From: Nitrospira sp. BO4
GTDB lineage: Bacteria; Nitrospirota; Nitrospiria; Nitrospirales; Nitrospiraceae
Direction of reading: 5' to 3'
Assembly (NCBI GenBank): GCA_030144965.1
Contig: JAMPUU010000010.1
Location: 1 to 64,000, forward strand
DNA length: 64,000 nt
The translations under genes were made by a program, and so were the position numbers. Below are positions 1-7,912 of this stretch, one piece after another (the stretch's first letter is position 1; every line of letters begins with the position of its first letter). Below the pieces are notes generated by a model. The model saw only the letters and a program-made list of their open reading frames with translations. It was not told the origin of the DNA and made no database searches.

Positions 1-52
1 CCGGCTTCGAGTCATACCACTGTGAAATATCGTACCCTCGGTCACTTGCCAT
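1..52 (-). CDS. amoC: Ammonia monooxygenase subunit C, N-terminal fragment cut by the window edge
   Basis: Read on the minus strand, an AAGGAGG ribosome binding site seven bases upstream introduces an ATG and 17 codons: MASDRGYDISQWYDSKP. The pattern RGYD-S-WYDSK is, as I recall, the characteristic N-terminus of AmoC proteins from bacterial ammonia oxidisers, just before the first membrane helix. AmoC is an integral membrane subunit of the copper-dependent ammonia monooxygenase, which oxidises ammonia to hydroxylamine. Only the start is visible, so subunit type (amoC or a related pmoC/pxmC) and operon content cannot be confirmed here. The gene starts 44 bases downstream of the neighbouring minus-strand gene and probably shares its transcript. 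Confidence 0.75.
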   Translation of the reverse strand, partial: MASDRGYDISQWYDSKP

Positions 53-96
53 AGTGAATCCTCCTTGTTATACGAATCTCTTGATCGATGAAACCT

Positions 97-756
97 TCAC
101 GACTGACGGGAGACCCGCCAGTTCCTATATCGCTTTGATTTCGAAAACTCGTATGCAAGTAAAGCAAGAAGAAGCAGGATGGTCAACGGCCCAATGGCTT
201 TTCGGGCAATTGTCGCATAATCGATTTGCTGTACTCGCAACAGATAGGACAACGGACTAGACCCTTCTGGAGTGATGATCAACTTATACAGACCCTTAAC
301 CAGCTTGGCTTCGCCTCTGACTACTCCATCCAGGTGAATCGTCGGCGGCCAGTACGCGACTGTGTCATCTTCTGTCGTCTCGTTGAGTCCTCTGACTACC
401 CGCACTCCCACCGGCATCGTGCGCAGACCTGGATCCACGAGATCGACCACAAGAAACGTCTCTCCTTCACCAGGAATATCCGTACAATACTGGGCTTTTG
501 CTTCATTCTGCGGCTGATACGCGTTGAAATGGACGAGACTACCTCCGACCCGTTGGGCACAGCTATCTTCATCGATTGCCACATTGCCATGAGCACTTGC
601 TACACCAGGAAGAAGGGCCATAACAAACACGAGCACGCGGAGAACTCGATGGGAATGGGCTCTTTGTTTACGTCTCACGATACAGAAGCGTAAGGGCACG
701 CGATACATCGCCCCAGCGATAATGCTCAGTGCAAACACTGCAAGGAACATTGTCAT
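97..756 (-). CDS. Periplasmic membrane-anchored protein upstream of amoC
   Basis: 219 residues. The N-terminus has a hydrophobic stretch, an arginine-rich segment and then a signal-like region ending in GVASA before HGNVAIDEDSC. A periplasmic domain of about 130 residues follows, with two or three cysteines, a YQPQ motif and an LRTMPVGVRVVRG segment. A C-terminal membrane helix lies near residues 186-204, followed by a basic tail. The layout (signal, periplasmic domain starting with His, C-terminal anchor) recalls the AmoD/AmoE/PmoD accessory proteins found near amo and pmo genes, but I cannot verify homology. It is co-directional with amoC 44 bases away. A GGGGGTGAAGG ribosome site supports the start at 756. 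A downstream start at the arginine-rich segment is possible because two N-terminal hydrophobic stretches are unusual. Confidence 0.8.
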   Translation of the reverse strand: MTMFLAVFALSIIAGAMYRVPLRFCIVRRKQRAHSHRVLRVLVFVMALLPGVASAHGNVAIDEDSCAQRVGGSLVHFNAYQPQNEAKAQYCTDIPGEGETFLVVDLVDPGLRTMPVGVRVVRGLNETTEDDTVAYWPPTIHLDGVVRGEAKLVKGLYKLIITPEGSSPLSYLLRVQQIDYATIARKAIGPLTILLLLALLAYEFSKSKRYRNWRVSRQS

Positions 757-820
757 CGACCTTCACCCCCTTTCTTCATAGTGAAAGCATACTCCTTGAA
801 ATATGAAGGCTGCATTAGAG

Positions 821-844
821 AATCATGAAGAATTCTTCATGATT
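821..844. promoter_or_regulatory. 24-bp perfect palindrome, likely operator
   Basis: The half-site AATCATGAAGAA is followed immediately by its exact reverse complement, giving a loopless 24-bp palindrome 65-88 bases upstream of the start at 756. With no loop and no T-run it is not a terminator. It sits between the divergent-facing amo-linked gene and the 3' end of ttcA, so a dimeric regulator controlling the amo-linked transcript is the simplest reading. Confidence 0.6.
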
Positions 845-919
845 TGGTCTAACTGCGGAAATTTAGACAGGAAACCTTATGGCAGGCTGGCACCAGTAGT
901 GATGCAACGGTGCCGGAAC

Positions 920-1786
920 TTATGAGAGAGGCGGTTCCTGGTCTAGCCAGGCATCACCCTCAGTCTGAGTACTTACCGCTGATGCAAGCGACTTGAAATC
1001 AAAGAGTCGAGGATCCATTAGGAGAGCAGGTGCGACGTTCCCGACCGCTGCAGCAATGCTGTCAGAACAGCCGGGCGAGGCTCGCTCCCATTCCTGGAGC
1101 AACGCCTTCACTTTTTTTCGTTTCAAGTCTTCCTGCGACCCACAGAGATCGCATGGAATGATTGGGAACGCCCGCAGCTCGGCATATCGCGCAAGGTCAG
1201 TCTCTTTGACCATAGCCAGCGGTCGAATGACGATGTGTCGCCCATCCTTTGAACGGAGCTTCGGTGGGATGGCCTTCAGTTTTCCCGAATAGAAGAGATT
1301 CAAAAACAAGGTTTCAATAATGTCGTCGCGGTGATGGCCAAGCGCGATCTTCGTGGCGCCAAGCTCAGTGGCGATGCGATACAAGTGTCCTCTCCGTAAC
1401 CGTGAGCACAATGAGCACGTCGTTTGCCCTTCCGGGATCAGTCGCTTCACGATCGAATAGGTATCACGGGATTCTATGTGGAAAGGAATTCCACGGTCGG
1501 ACAGGTATTGTGGGAGTACATGTTCCGGAAACCCCGGCTGCCGTTGGTCGAGATTGACGGCGACCACGTCGAAACGAATAGGAGCCCGTCGCTGTAAAAC
1601 GAGTAAAATATCCAGCAACCCGTAACTGTCTTTACCACCTGACAGGCAGACCATCACCTTGTCGCCATCGTCGATGAGGTGATAGTCAGCAATCGCTTGG
1701 CCCACCAGCCGGCAAAGGCGTGTTTGCATCTTCTCTGTTTCTTCGTCTAATTTGTGCAAGAGTGTTGGCGTGAGCGGGACAAGCAT
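920..1786 (-). CDS. ttcA: tRNA 2-thiocytidine(32) synthetase TtcA
   Basis: 288 residues. TtcA thiolates cytidine 32 of certain tRNAs using ATP and an iron-sulfur cluster in the cytoplasm. The PP-loop ATP motif SGGKDS is near residue 50, CSLC near 123-126 and CDLCG near 213-217 as in the family, and ALGHHRDD lies between them. Length is close to the usual family size. The start at 1786 (ATG) gives the expected N-terminal helix before the PP-loop. It is divergent from the phosphatase gene at 1854, so a 67-base region must hold both promoters. Confidence 0.93.
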   Translation of the reverse strand: MLVPLTPTLLHKLDEETEKMQTRLCRLVGQAIADYHLIDDGDKVMVCLSGGKDSYGLLDILLVLQRRAPIRFDVVAVNLDQRQPGFPEHVLPQYLSDRGIPFHIESRDTYSIVKRLIPEGQTTCSLCSRLRRGHLYRIATELGATKIALGHHRDDIIETLFLNLFYSGKLKAIPPKLRSKDGRHIVIRPLAMVKETDLARYAELRAFPIIPCDLCGSQEDLKRKKVKALLQEWERASPGCSDSIAAAVGNVAPALLMDPRLFDFKSLASAVSTQTEGDAWLDQEPPLS

Positions 1787-1853
1787 GGCAGGATTGTAGC
1801 CGTACCACTGTTGCCTTGTCGACCGTCTGATTTAATAGAGAGGCGAACAAACA

Positions 1854-2351
1854 ATGCCGCAGGCAATCCTTTTTGTGTGTACCGGAAATATCTTCCGGAG
1901 TGTGGCTGCCGAATACGCGTTTCGGGCACAGCTGGGGCAGCACGTCTCTTACCGGGTCGAATCGGCAGGTATCGAAGCCAAGCCTAAGACGGTCCACTCA
2001 GTTATTACCAACCGCCTGATCCAAAAAGGCATTGATCCGTCCGCTCACATCCCACGACTTCTGACCAAAGAATTGGTCGCCCGGAATGACCTGATCATCG
2101 CGATGGGTCTTGGCCATCGCGAGTTTATCCAAAAGCGATTCGGATTGAAGGTTCCTCTCTTCAACGAAGTGTCGTTCGGCAAAGACCTCCCGATCCTCGA
2201 TCTTCATGAAGCCCTGCCTGATTGGGAATGCGATATCGTCGAAGCGCGGGCTTATGTGGAGTCGGTCATCGATCATATTTGGGAGGCCATACCGACGCTG
2301 ATGACGCGACTCTCAAATTTCCCCGAACGTCAAGGGACACTGAAGCCGTAA
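1854..2351 (+). CDS. Low-molecular-weight protein-tyrosine-phosphatase family protein
   Basis: 165 residues. The N-terminal loop CTGNIFRS carries the family's CX5R active site (Cys and Arg plus a following Ser). The segment ALPDW near residues 121-125 is the likely place of the general-acid Asp loop. These enzymes dephosphorylate tyrosine-phosphorylated proteins; related proteins act as arsenate reductases. No arsenic genes are nearby, so the phosphatase role is favoured, with the substrate unknown. The start is supported by AGAGGCG eight bases upstream of the ATG. Confidence 0.88.
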   Translation: MPQAILFVCTGNIFRSVAAEYAFRAQLGQHVSYRVESAGIEAKPKTVHSVITNRLIQKGIDPSAHIPRLLTKELVARNDLIIAMGLGHREFIQKRFGLKVPLFNEVSFGKDLPILDLHEALPDWECDIVEARAYVESVIDHIWEAIPTLMTRLSNFPERQGTLKP

Positions 2352-2497
2352 GGACAGTTACAACTGAGGCTGTCCGTACAATTTTCACCCCGCCCGTCTC
2401 TTCCATTCCAAACCAGGGATGCATCAGGCGTTATTACCACTACGTGCTATATTTTCCATGAAGGGCACAACAGAGGTGCTTCAGAGACTTGCCTATC

Positions 2498-3559
2498 ATG
2501 GATCGCACGATTTTCGACGTTCTCAAGGCTCCGATCATCGGCCAAGACGAGCCCAAATGGGCATCCTGGTCGGATGAAGCGCTATTGGACCTCCCGATGT
2601 GCGACTTGCACGTGGGGATCAAAGGCGGATTTCTCGAACAGCCTATCGCTGAGCTGACTCGAGAACTGGAAGAACGTCGCTTGTTGTTTCGTCCGCACTT
2701 CTGGCTCTCCAACGAGTGGTTTACACCGGATGGTGTGCCTGGGATTGCCGTCCCCTTCTATCTGGCCCATCCTCGTCTCGCGAAGCTGGAACAAGCCCAA
2801 TTGCTGGAAGTGGAAGGCGGGACGACGGAGTGGTGTTTGCGCATTCTCCGCCATGAAGCCGGTCATGCCATTGAAAACGCCTATAAGATTCGCCGCCGGA
2901 AAACGCGTCAGCAAATTTTTGGCAAGTCTTCCCAGCAGTATCCACTGTACTACTCCCCCCGGCCCTACAGTCGAAGCTTCGTGCGCCATCTAGACTTGTG
3001 GTACGCCCAAAGCCATCCAGATGAAGACTTCGCTGAAACGTTTGCCGTCTGGCTCACACCGGACTCATTGTGGGAAGAACGGTACCGGGGTTGGCCCGTG
3101 CTCAAGAAACTCCGATATGTCGATGGGCTCATGAAGGAACTCCGGGGTATGTCGCCTTCCGTCACGACTTGTGAAGAAGTCGATGCGCTTTCCACCCTCA
3201 AAAAGACACTGCGCGAACATTACGAACGCAAACGCAGACATTACGGAATCGAACGACAGTTGCAGTACGACCCGGATTTGAAACGACTCTTTTCTACAAT
3301 GCCATGCCACGCAAATAAGTTGAGTGCCGCCACCTTTCTCAATCGGTTCCGTCGAGAGGTACGGCGTAAAGTAGCCGCGTGGACCGGCGAGTACCAATAC
3401 ACAATCGATCAGGTCCTGGAGGATATGATTCAACGATGCCGGGAACTCAATCTGCGGGTTCCCATCACGGAAGAACAAGCCAAACTGGACTTCACCATCC
3501 TTCTGACCGTTCATACCATGAATTTTCTGCGGAGCGGACGGCATCGGGTGGCCTTATGA
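2498..3559 (+). CDS. Putative zinc-binding metallopeptidase (Peptidase_Mx-like)
   Basis: 353 residues, no signal peptide, so probably cytoplasmic. HEAGH at about residues 126-130 is a canonical zinc protease motif (two His ligands and the catalytic Glu). DEDFAETFAVWL about 50 residues later probably supplies the third ligand. The tail after residue 230 is basic and helical. This resembles the family annotated as putative zinc-binding metallo-peptidase, whose substrate is unknown to me. The stop codon overlaps the start of the ATP-grasp gene (ATGA), indicating translational coupling. An in-frame TTG nine bases upstream of the chosen ATG is an alternative start. Confidence 0.85.
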   Translation: MDRTIFDVLKAPIIGQDEPKWASWSDEALLDLPMCDLHVGIKGGFLEQPIAELTRELEERRLLFRPHFWLSNEWFTPDGVPGIAVPFYLAHPRLAKLEQAQLLEVEGGTTEWCLRILRHEAGHAIENAYKIRRRKTRQQIFGKSSQQYPLYYSPRPYSRSFVRHLDLWYAQSHPDEDFAETFAVWLTPDSLWEERYRGWPVLKKLRYVDGLMKELRGMSPSVTTCEEVDALSTLKKTLREHYERKRRHYGIERQLQYDPDLKRLFSTMPCHANKLSAATFLNRFRREVRRKVAAWTGEYQYTIDQVLEDMIQRCRELNLRVPITEEQAKLDFTILLTVHTMNFLRSGRHRVAL

Positions 3560-4578
3560 AGCGACTCCGGGTGCTCGTCCTCATGCATGAAGACCTTGTT
3601 CCTCCCGACCAGGTGGACAGTTACGACCCGGAATCTGTTGAGTGGCGGACAGAGTACGACGTCGTTTCTGCGCTGAAGAAACTCGGCCATGAGGTCTCCC
3701 CGCTGGGGGTCAAGAATGATCTCGGCGTGATTCACACGGCCATCGACCATGTGAAGCCGGACATCGTCTTTAACCTCTTGGAAGAGTTCGCAGGTGTAGC
3801 CGTCTATGATCAGCATGTCGTGTCGTACCTTGAACTCCTTCACCTGGCCTACACCGGCTGTAACCCGCGTGGATTGATGTTGGCACGCGACAAAGTCCTG
3901 ACTAAGAAGGTGTTGTCCTTCCACCGAATCCCCTACCCTGAGTTCATTGAGGTACCCCAAGGACGTGCAGTCAAGCGGCCTAAATGGCTGTCTTTCCCCT
4001 TGATCGTCAAATCGGTCAGCGAGGAAGCTTCGCTGGGAATCTCGCAAGCGTCGATCGTCGTGGACGATGACAAGCTGAGTGAGCGAGTGGCATTTATTCA
4101 CAATAGCGTGGGAACCGGGGCTCTGATCGAGCGGTACATCGAGGGTCGTGAGTTCTATGTGGGGATCATCGGCAATGGGCAACTACAAGTCTTGCCGGTG
4201 TGGGAACTCATCCTGGACAAGCTGCCGGACGACGCCAAACGTATCGCCACCGAGCGGGTGAAATGGAGCCGGACGTATCAAAAGAAGTACGGGATCACGT
4301 CACGAGAGGCTGAGAACCTGCCGGAGGGCAAAGCTGAAGAAATTCAGGATCTCGCCAAACAGGTCTATCGTGCACTCGGACTCAGCGGCTATGCGCGGAT
4401 CGATATGCGAATGAATACCGACGGGGAACTCTACGTCCTGGAAGCGAATCCCAACCCACAGATCGCCGAAGATGAAGACTTCGCCGATTCAGCCAAGAAG
4501 GTCGGCTACCAATACAAGGAACTGCTGCAAGAGCTCCTGAACGTCGGCCTTCGCTGGCGCCCCGCCAAAGCTGCATGA
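3556..4578 (+). CDS. ATP-grasp ligase, D-alanine-D-alanine ligase-like
   Basis: 340 residues. Sequence features fit ATP-grasp carboxylate-amine ligases: an N-terminal Rossmann-like part with YTGCNPRGLMLARDKVLTKK, the nucleotide-binding segment PLIVKSVSEEASLGIS, the ALIERYIEGREFYVG strand and the metal-binding YVLEANPNP near the C-terminus. D-Ala-D-Ala ligases have this layout, but the second half differs from Ddl and the gene sits away from cell-wall synthesis genes. I infer a peptide-bond-forming ligase with unknown substrate. Its start is embedded in the stop of the metallopeptidase gene, so the two likely act on the same peptide or amino-acid conjugate. Confidence 0.87.
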   Translation: MKRLRVLVLMHEDLVPPDQVDSYDPESVEWRTEYDVVSALKKLGHEVSPLGVKNDLGVIHTAIDHVKPDIVFNLLEEFAGVAVYDQHVVSYLELLHLAYTGCNPRGLMLARDKVLTKKVLSFHRIPYPEFIEVPQGRAVKRPKWLSFPLIVKSVSEEASLGISQASIVVDDDKLSERVAFIHNSVGTGALIERYIEGREFYVGIIGNGQLQVLPVWELILDKLPDDAKRIATERVKWSRTYQKKYGITSREAENLPEGKAEEIQDLAKQVYRALGLSGYARIDMRMNTDGELYVLEANPNPQIAEDEDFADSAKKVGYQYKELLQELLNVGLRWRPAKAA

Positions 4579-4651
4579 CGGTCACAAGTAAATTTCGGTG
4601 ATTCTTCCTCGCACATAGTTCGAATCGCGCCAAGCCGCTTGAGAGGAAGAC

Positions 4652-5173
4652 ATGTCGTGCAGTAATCTGTCCGGCAACACGAGGATAGTTATGACTCCGG
4701 CAGAAGCCGCAGCTGCGTTGTTCAAAACCATGCCGCCGCTGATCACGGCGGTGCAGCTTGAGGAATACGGCATTGAGAGTGTTGACTGCGACGTCCAACG
4801 GATGGCGCGCGAAATCCTATCGCTCAATCTCTATTGGCTCTTTGCCGCGGTCGATGCGCATATCCCGCTCAGATATCGGGCCGCGATCAAGCAGGAACTC
4901 TTGGAGTCGATTCAGAACGAATGGTGGAACACGGGACGGCTAGGGGCCGGCACCTGGGTGGAGTATCACACTGAACTGAATGAGCGGCAAAGGCGCTATG
5001 CCAACCTGGTTGATCAGGAAGGGATCAGTCACATGGGAGTTTGCGCTGAGACGGCGTCCTTGATGGAAGACCAAGGCCTCGTCTCGTCCGAGAACCGCGA
5101 AAAGCTGCTGGTGTTATTGATCGACTATGCGCCGGCTTCGGAATACGGCCGATTGCTCGAGGAGGCAGGATAA
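4652..5173 (+). CDS. Conserved hypothetical protein downstream of the ATP-grasp gene
   Basis: 173 residues, soluble, mostly helical by composition, with no motif I recognise. It contains VDCDVQRMAREILSLNLYW near the middle and a WWNTGRLGAGTWVEYH segment. Two starts have good ribosome sites: 4652 (GAGAGGAAG) and 4691 (GAGGA, giving MTPAEAAAALF). The later start would remove a Ser/Asn-rich leader of 13 residues. It lies 73 bases after the ligase gene in the same direction, so it may be a third member of that operon. Confidence 0.75.
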   Translation: MSCSNLSGNTRIVMTPAEAAAALFKTMPPLITAVQLEEYGIESVDCDVQRMAREILSLNLYWLFAAVDAHIPLRYRAAIKQELLESIQNEWWNTGRLGAGTWVEYHTELNERQRRYANLVDQEGISHMGVCAETASLMEDQGLVSSENREKLLVLLIDYAPASEYGRLLEEAG

Positions 5174-5201
5174 AGGCGCTGAGAACGGATCCGCTTCACG
5201 C

Positions 5202-5807
5202 TCAGAGATACCGGTGCGACAACACCGTGCCTCGCTCATCGAATTCGTAGAGTAGCGGCACGCCGGTAGGAATGTTCAGCTCCAAGACCTCTTCTTTCGA
5301 CAGCCGGTCCAATTCCATCACCAACGCACGAAGGCTATTGCCGTGCGCGGCCACGATGATAGTTTCGCCCTTCAGGAGGTGAGGTTTGATCATCCTCTCG
5401 TAATACGGTAGCGCGCGTTCTGCCGTGTCCTTGAGACTCTCTCCACCAGGCGGTTTCACATCAAAACTTCTCCGCCAGATTTTCACTTGAGCATCACCAT
5501 ACTTCTTGGCAGTTTCGGCCTTGTTCAGTCCCTGCAACTCTCCATACATCCGTTCGTTCAGCGCCTTATCCTTCTCGATGGGGACATCCGTTTGCCCGAT
5601 GGTCTCCAAGACAATTCTCAGGGTCTCATTCGCGCGGGTAAGGACCGATGTGAAGGCACGATCGAACCTAATCTCCCGAAGCTTTTCACCGGCTTGTTTG
5701 GCTTCTTCGACCCCTTTTTCGGAGAGCGGCACGTCTACCCAACCGGTAAAACGATTTTCCAGGTTCCATTGGGATTCACCGTGACGAAGCAACACCAGTC
5801 GAGCCAT
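5202..5807 (-). CDS. gpmA: 2,3-bisphosphoglycerate-dependent phosphoglycerate mutase
   Basis: 201 residues, histidine phosphatase superfamily. RHGESQWN at residues 8-15 contains the phosphorylated His, and [11 protein letters not shown] near residue 153 supplies the second catalytic His. [13 protein letters not shown] and [13 protein letters not shown] are typical of GpmA. The enzyme interconverts 3- and 2-phosphoglycerate in glycolysis and gluconeogenesis. It is somewhat shorter than enterobacterial GpmA (about 250 residues), as in other short GpmA forms. AAGGATAGGCG upstream supports the start. Confidence 0.92.
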   Translation of the reverse strand: MARLVLLRHGESQWNLENRFTGWVDVPLSEKGVEEAKQAGEKLREIRFDRAFTSVLTRANETLRIVLETIGQTDVPIEKDKALNERMYGELQGLNKAETAKKYGDAQVKIWRRSFDVKPPGGESLKDTAERALPYYERMIKPHLLKGETIIVAAHGNSLRALVMELDRLSKEEVLELNIPTGVPLLYEFDERGTVLSHRYL

Positions 5808-5875
5808 CGCCTATCCTTTGTGGTCAATGTGCCTATCTCGCCCGGAGACCAAGAATACTGAATTGCCTCGTCAAG

Positions 5876-6526
5876 TCAAGCCGGTGCCGTCATCACCGAT
5901 TGCTTCGCCGGTTTGCTTGGCGATTTCTCAAAATCAAGTGAGCCATCTTGAGCCATCTTTATGAGCGTAGCCAAAAAGATAATGTAGAAGAACACGCCGA
6001 CCCAGATGACGTAGGGCTGCACCCCGCCCGATTCTTTCAGGGCGCCTTCCAGGGCAGGAGCATCCAACTGGCCGGTTTTCTTGATCTCAGCAATATGCTC
6101 TCGGCAATGCCAATAGTACAGATAGTTTGCCGTGGCCCCCGCCATGATGCTCCAGACGATGCCGGCGGAAAAATCTCCCGTGAGATACGTCGACACCATC
6201 GGACCTACGGCATAGACGAACGCGTGCAGATACATTTTGCGGTACAGAAACCATAGAAAAGAGATGTAGAGAAATGCCGGCCAGTTCCAGGACAGCGCGA
6301 ACCGCGGTTGGCCTTTCGATGAAAACTTTTTGAAGACGGCCATGTAGTGGTCGGCATTGGGGCCGATGAACTGACGCCAGAGGGTGTCCTCGACTGGAAT
6401 CACCCGGTCGGTGGGAGTCTCGGCCGTCTCAGTGGCGGCCTTGACTTCGGCCAGTTTGGTTCCGCACTGATGACAGAAATTGGCGTCGTCCGGATTCTGT
6501 TGGTGGCACTGCCCACAAACCGTCAT
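5876..6526 (-). CDS. Zinc-ribbon DUF2628-like membrane protein
   Basis: 216 residues. The N-terminal CGQC...CHQCG motif (residues 4-22) forms a zinc ribbon. A central segment with FIGPNADHYMAVFKKF and WNWPAFLYISFLWFLYRKMYLHAF matches the DUF2628 pattern of cytoplasmic loop plus paired membrane helices. Two further hydrophobic stretches follow, near residues 105-130 and 175-195. Function is unknown. I chose the ATG at 6526, which opens directly on the zinc ribbon; an upstream in-frame start would add 18 residues without a ribosome site. Confidence 0.85.
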   Translation of the reverse strand: MTVCGQCHQQNPDDANFCHQCGTKLAEVKAATETAETPTDRVIPVEDTLWRQFIGPNADHYMAVFKKFSSKGQPRFALSWNWPAFLYISFLWFLYRKMYLHAFVYAVGPMVSTYLTGDFSAGIVWSIMAGATANYLYYWHCREHIAEIKKTGQLDAPALEGALKESGGVQPYVIWVGVFFYIIFLATLIKMAQDGSLDFEKSPSKPAKQSVMTAPA

Positions 6527-6694
6527 GGCGACGCAGCTTACCATACTCCGACGAGGAGCAGACGGCTTATCGCATATCACTGCCTGTCAAGCTGGAAACA
6601 CGCTTCCTCCATCCAGTCCAGCCCCTATTCCGCTTATTGCTCTTCCCATTGGCCCTGTGCTAGCTTTTCTTTTTTTATAAGGGGATACGCCATC

Positions 6695-7912
6695 ATGCCG
6701 ACCGAGGAATTGAAAGACGAGGCCGCGAAGTATCTGATGCAGACCTACGGCCGTCAGCCGGTCTCAATCGTACGGGGGCGAGGCGCCAAGGTGTATGACC
6801 TGGAGGGGCGAGAGTATCTGGATTTCGTCGGGGGAATCGCCGTCAATATCTTGGGGCATGGTCATCCGGATCTCGTAAAGACGATCCAACGTCAAGCGGC
6901 ACAACTGATTCACACATCAAACCTCTATTACACCGAACCTCAAGTAAAGCTGGCTCGCTTGCTGGTGGACCACTCGTTCGCGGATCGCGTGTTCTTCTGT
7001 AACAGCGGAGCCGAAGCCAATGAAGCGGCGATCAAGCTGGCACGACGGTATGGACATGAGCGACATGGAGCGGCCCGATTCGAAGTGATCACGATGAAGA
7101 ACTCGTTCCATGGCCGTACGCTGGGGATGATCACAGCCACGGGACAAGAAAAAGTTCAGAAAGGCTTCGAACCGCTGATGCCCGGGTTTGCTTATGCCCC
7201 GTTCAATGATTTCAGCGCAATCGAGTCCATGGTCACCGAACGAACGGCAGCGATCATGCTGGAGCCGATTCAGGCGGAAGGCGGCGTACATGTCGCCAAC
7301 CAGGATTATCTGAAGAGCCTGCGTGAGCTCTGTACGCAACAAGACATTCTCCTTATTTTCGATGAAATCCAAACCGGCATGGGCAGAACCGGTACATTCT
7401 TCGCCTATGAACAATTCGGTGTGCAGCCCGACATCATGACCCTGGCAAAGGGCCTCGCTGGAGGAGTACCGATCGGAGCCTGCCTCGCGAAGGAGTCGGT
7501 CGCCGCAGCGTTTACACCCGGCTCCCATGCGTCGACATTCGGTGGAAACCCGCTGGCTTGTGCTGCCGCGCTGACCGTTTGCCAGGTGCTGCTCGAAGGG
7601 CGAGTGCTCGATCAAGCGAAACGCATGGGTGAATATCTGGCAAAGGGGTTGGCCGACTGCAAAGACCGCCATCGAATCGTGCAGGACGTGCGGGGCCTCG
7701 GTCTGTTGCAGGGTATGGAGTTGGAGATCGATGCCAGAACCATCGTAGCCGATGCGTTGGCCCGTGGTGTCTTGATCAATGCCGTGAACGAGCGGGTGCT
7801 CCGATTTGTGCCACCGTTGATCATCACGCAAAATGAGATCGACAAACTTATTGAGCTCCTCGGTACGTTGTTTACCCAGCGTCAGATCGCAGGGAAAGGC
7901 TCCCACCACTGA
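6695..7912 (+). CDS. argD: Acetylornithine aminotransferase
   Basis: 405 residues, class III PLP-dependent aminotransferase. NSGAEANEAAIKLARR and LAKGLAGGVPIGA (with the PLP lysine) are clear, and EPIQAEGG and IFDEIQTGMGRTG are in place. ArgD converts N-acetylglutamate semialdehyde to N-acetylornithine and often also serves lysine synthesis. The frame is open far upstream, but the ATG at 6695, after AAGGGGAT, begins the conserved protein. It is the first gene of a compact arginine/lysine block and overlaps argF by one base. Confidence 0.95.
   Translation: MPTEELKDEAAKYLMQTYGRQPVSIVRGRGAKVYDLEGREYLDFVGGIAVNILGHGHPDLVKTIQRQAAQLIHTSNLYYTEPQVKLARLLVDHSFADRVFFCNSGAEANEAAIKLARRYGHERHGAARFEVITMKNSFHGRTLGMITATGQEKVQKGFEPLMPGFAYAPFNDFSAIESMVTERTAAIMLEPIQAEGGVHVANQDYLKSLRELCTQQDILLIFDEIQTGMGRTGTFFAYEQFGVQPDIMTLAKGLAGGVPIGACLAKESVAAAFTPGSHASTFGGNPLACAAALTVCQVLLEGRVLDQAKRMGEYLAKGLADCKDRHRIVQDVRGLGLLQGMELEIDARTIVADALARGVLINAVNERVLRFVPPLIITQNEIDKLIELLGTLFTQRQIAGKGSHH

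Noticed and set aside
54-260. 68-codon forward frame at the left edge
   Set aside because: Antisense to the amo-linked gene end and the ribosome site of amoC.
226-693. 155-codon forward open frame
   Set aside because: It lies antisense within the amo-linked periplasmic protein gene, which has a signal peptide, conserved-looking motifs and a ribosome site; the forward frame has none.
3511-4182. 223-codon minus-strand frame
   Set aside because: Shadow of the ATP-grasp gene; no motif or ribosome site.
6917-7909. 330-codon minus-strand frame
   Set aside because: Exactly opposite argD; high GC at codon third positions creates such shadow frames. argD has all family motifs.
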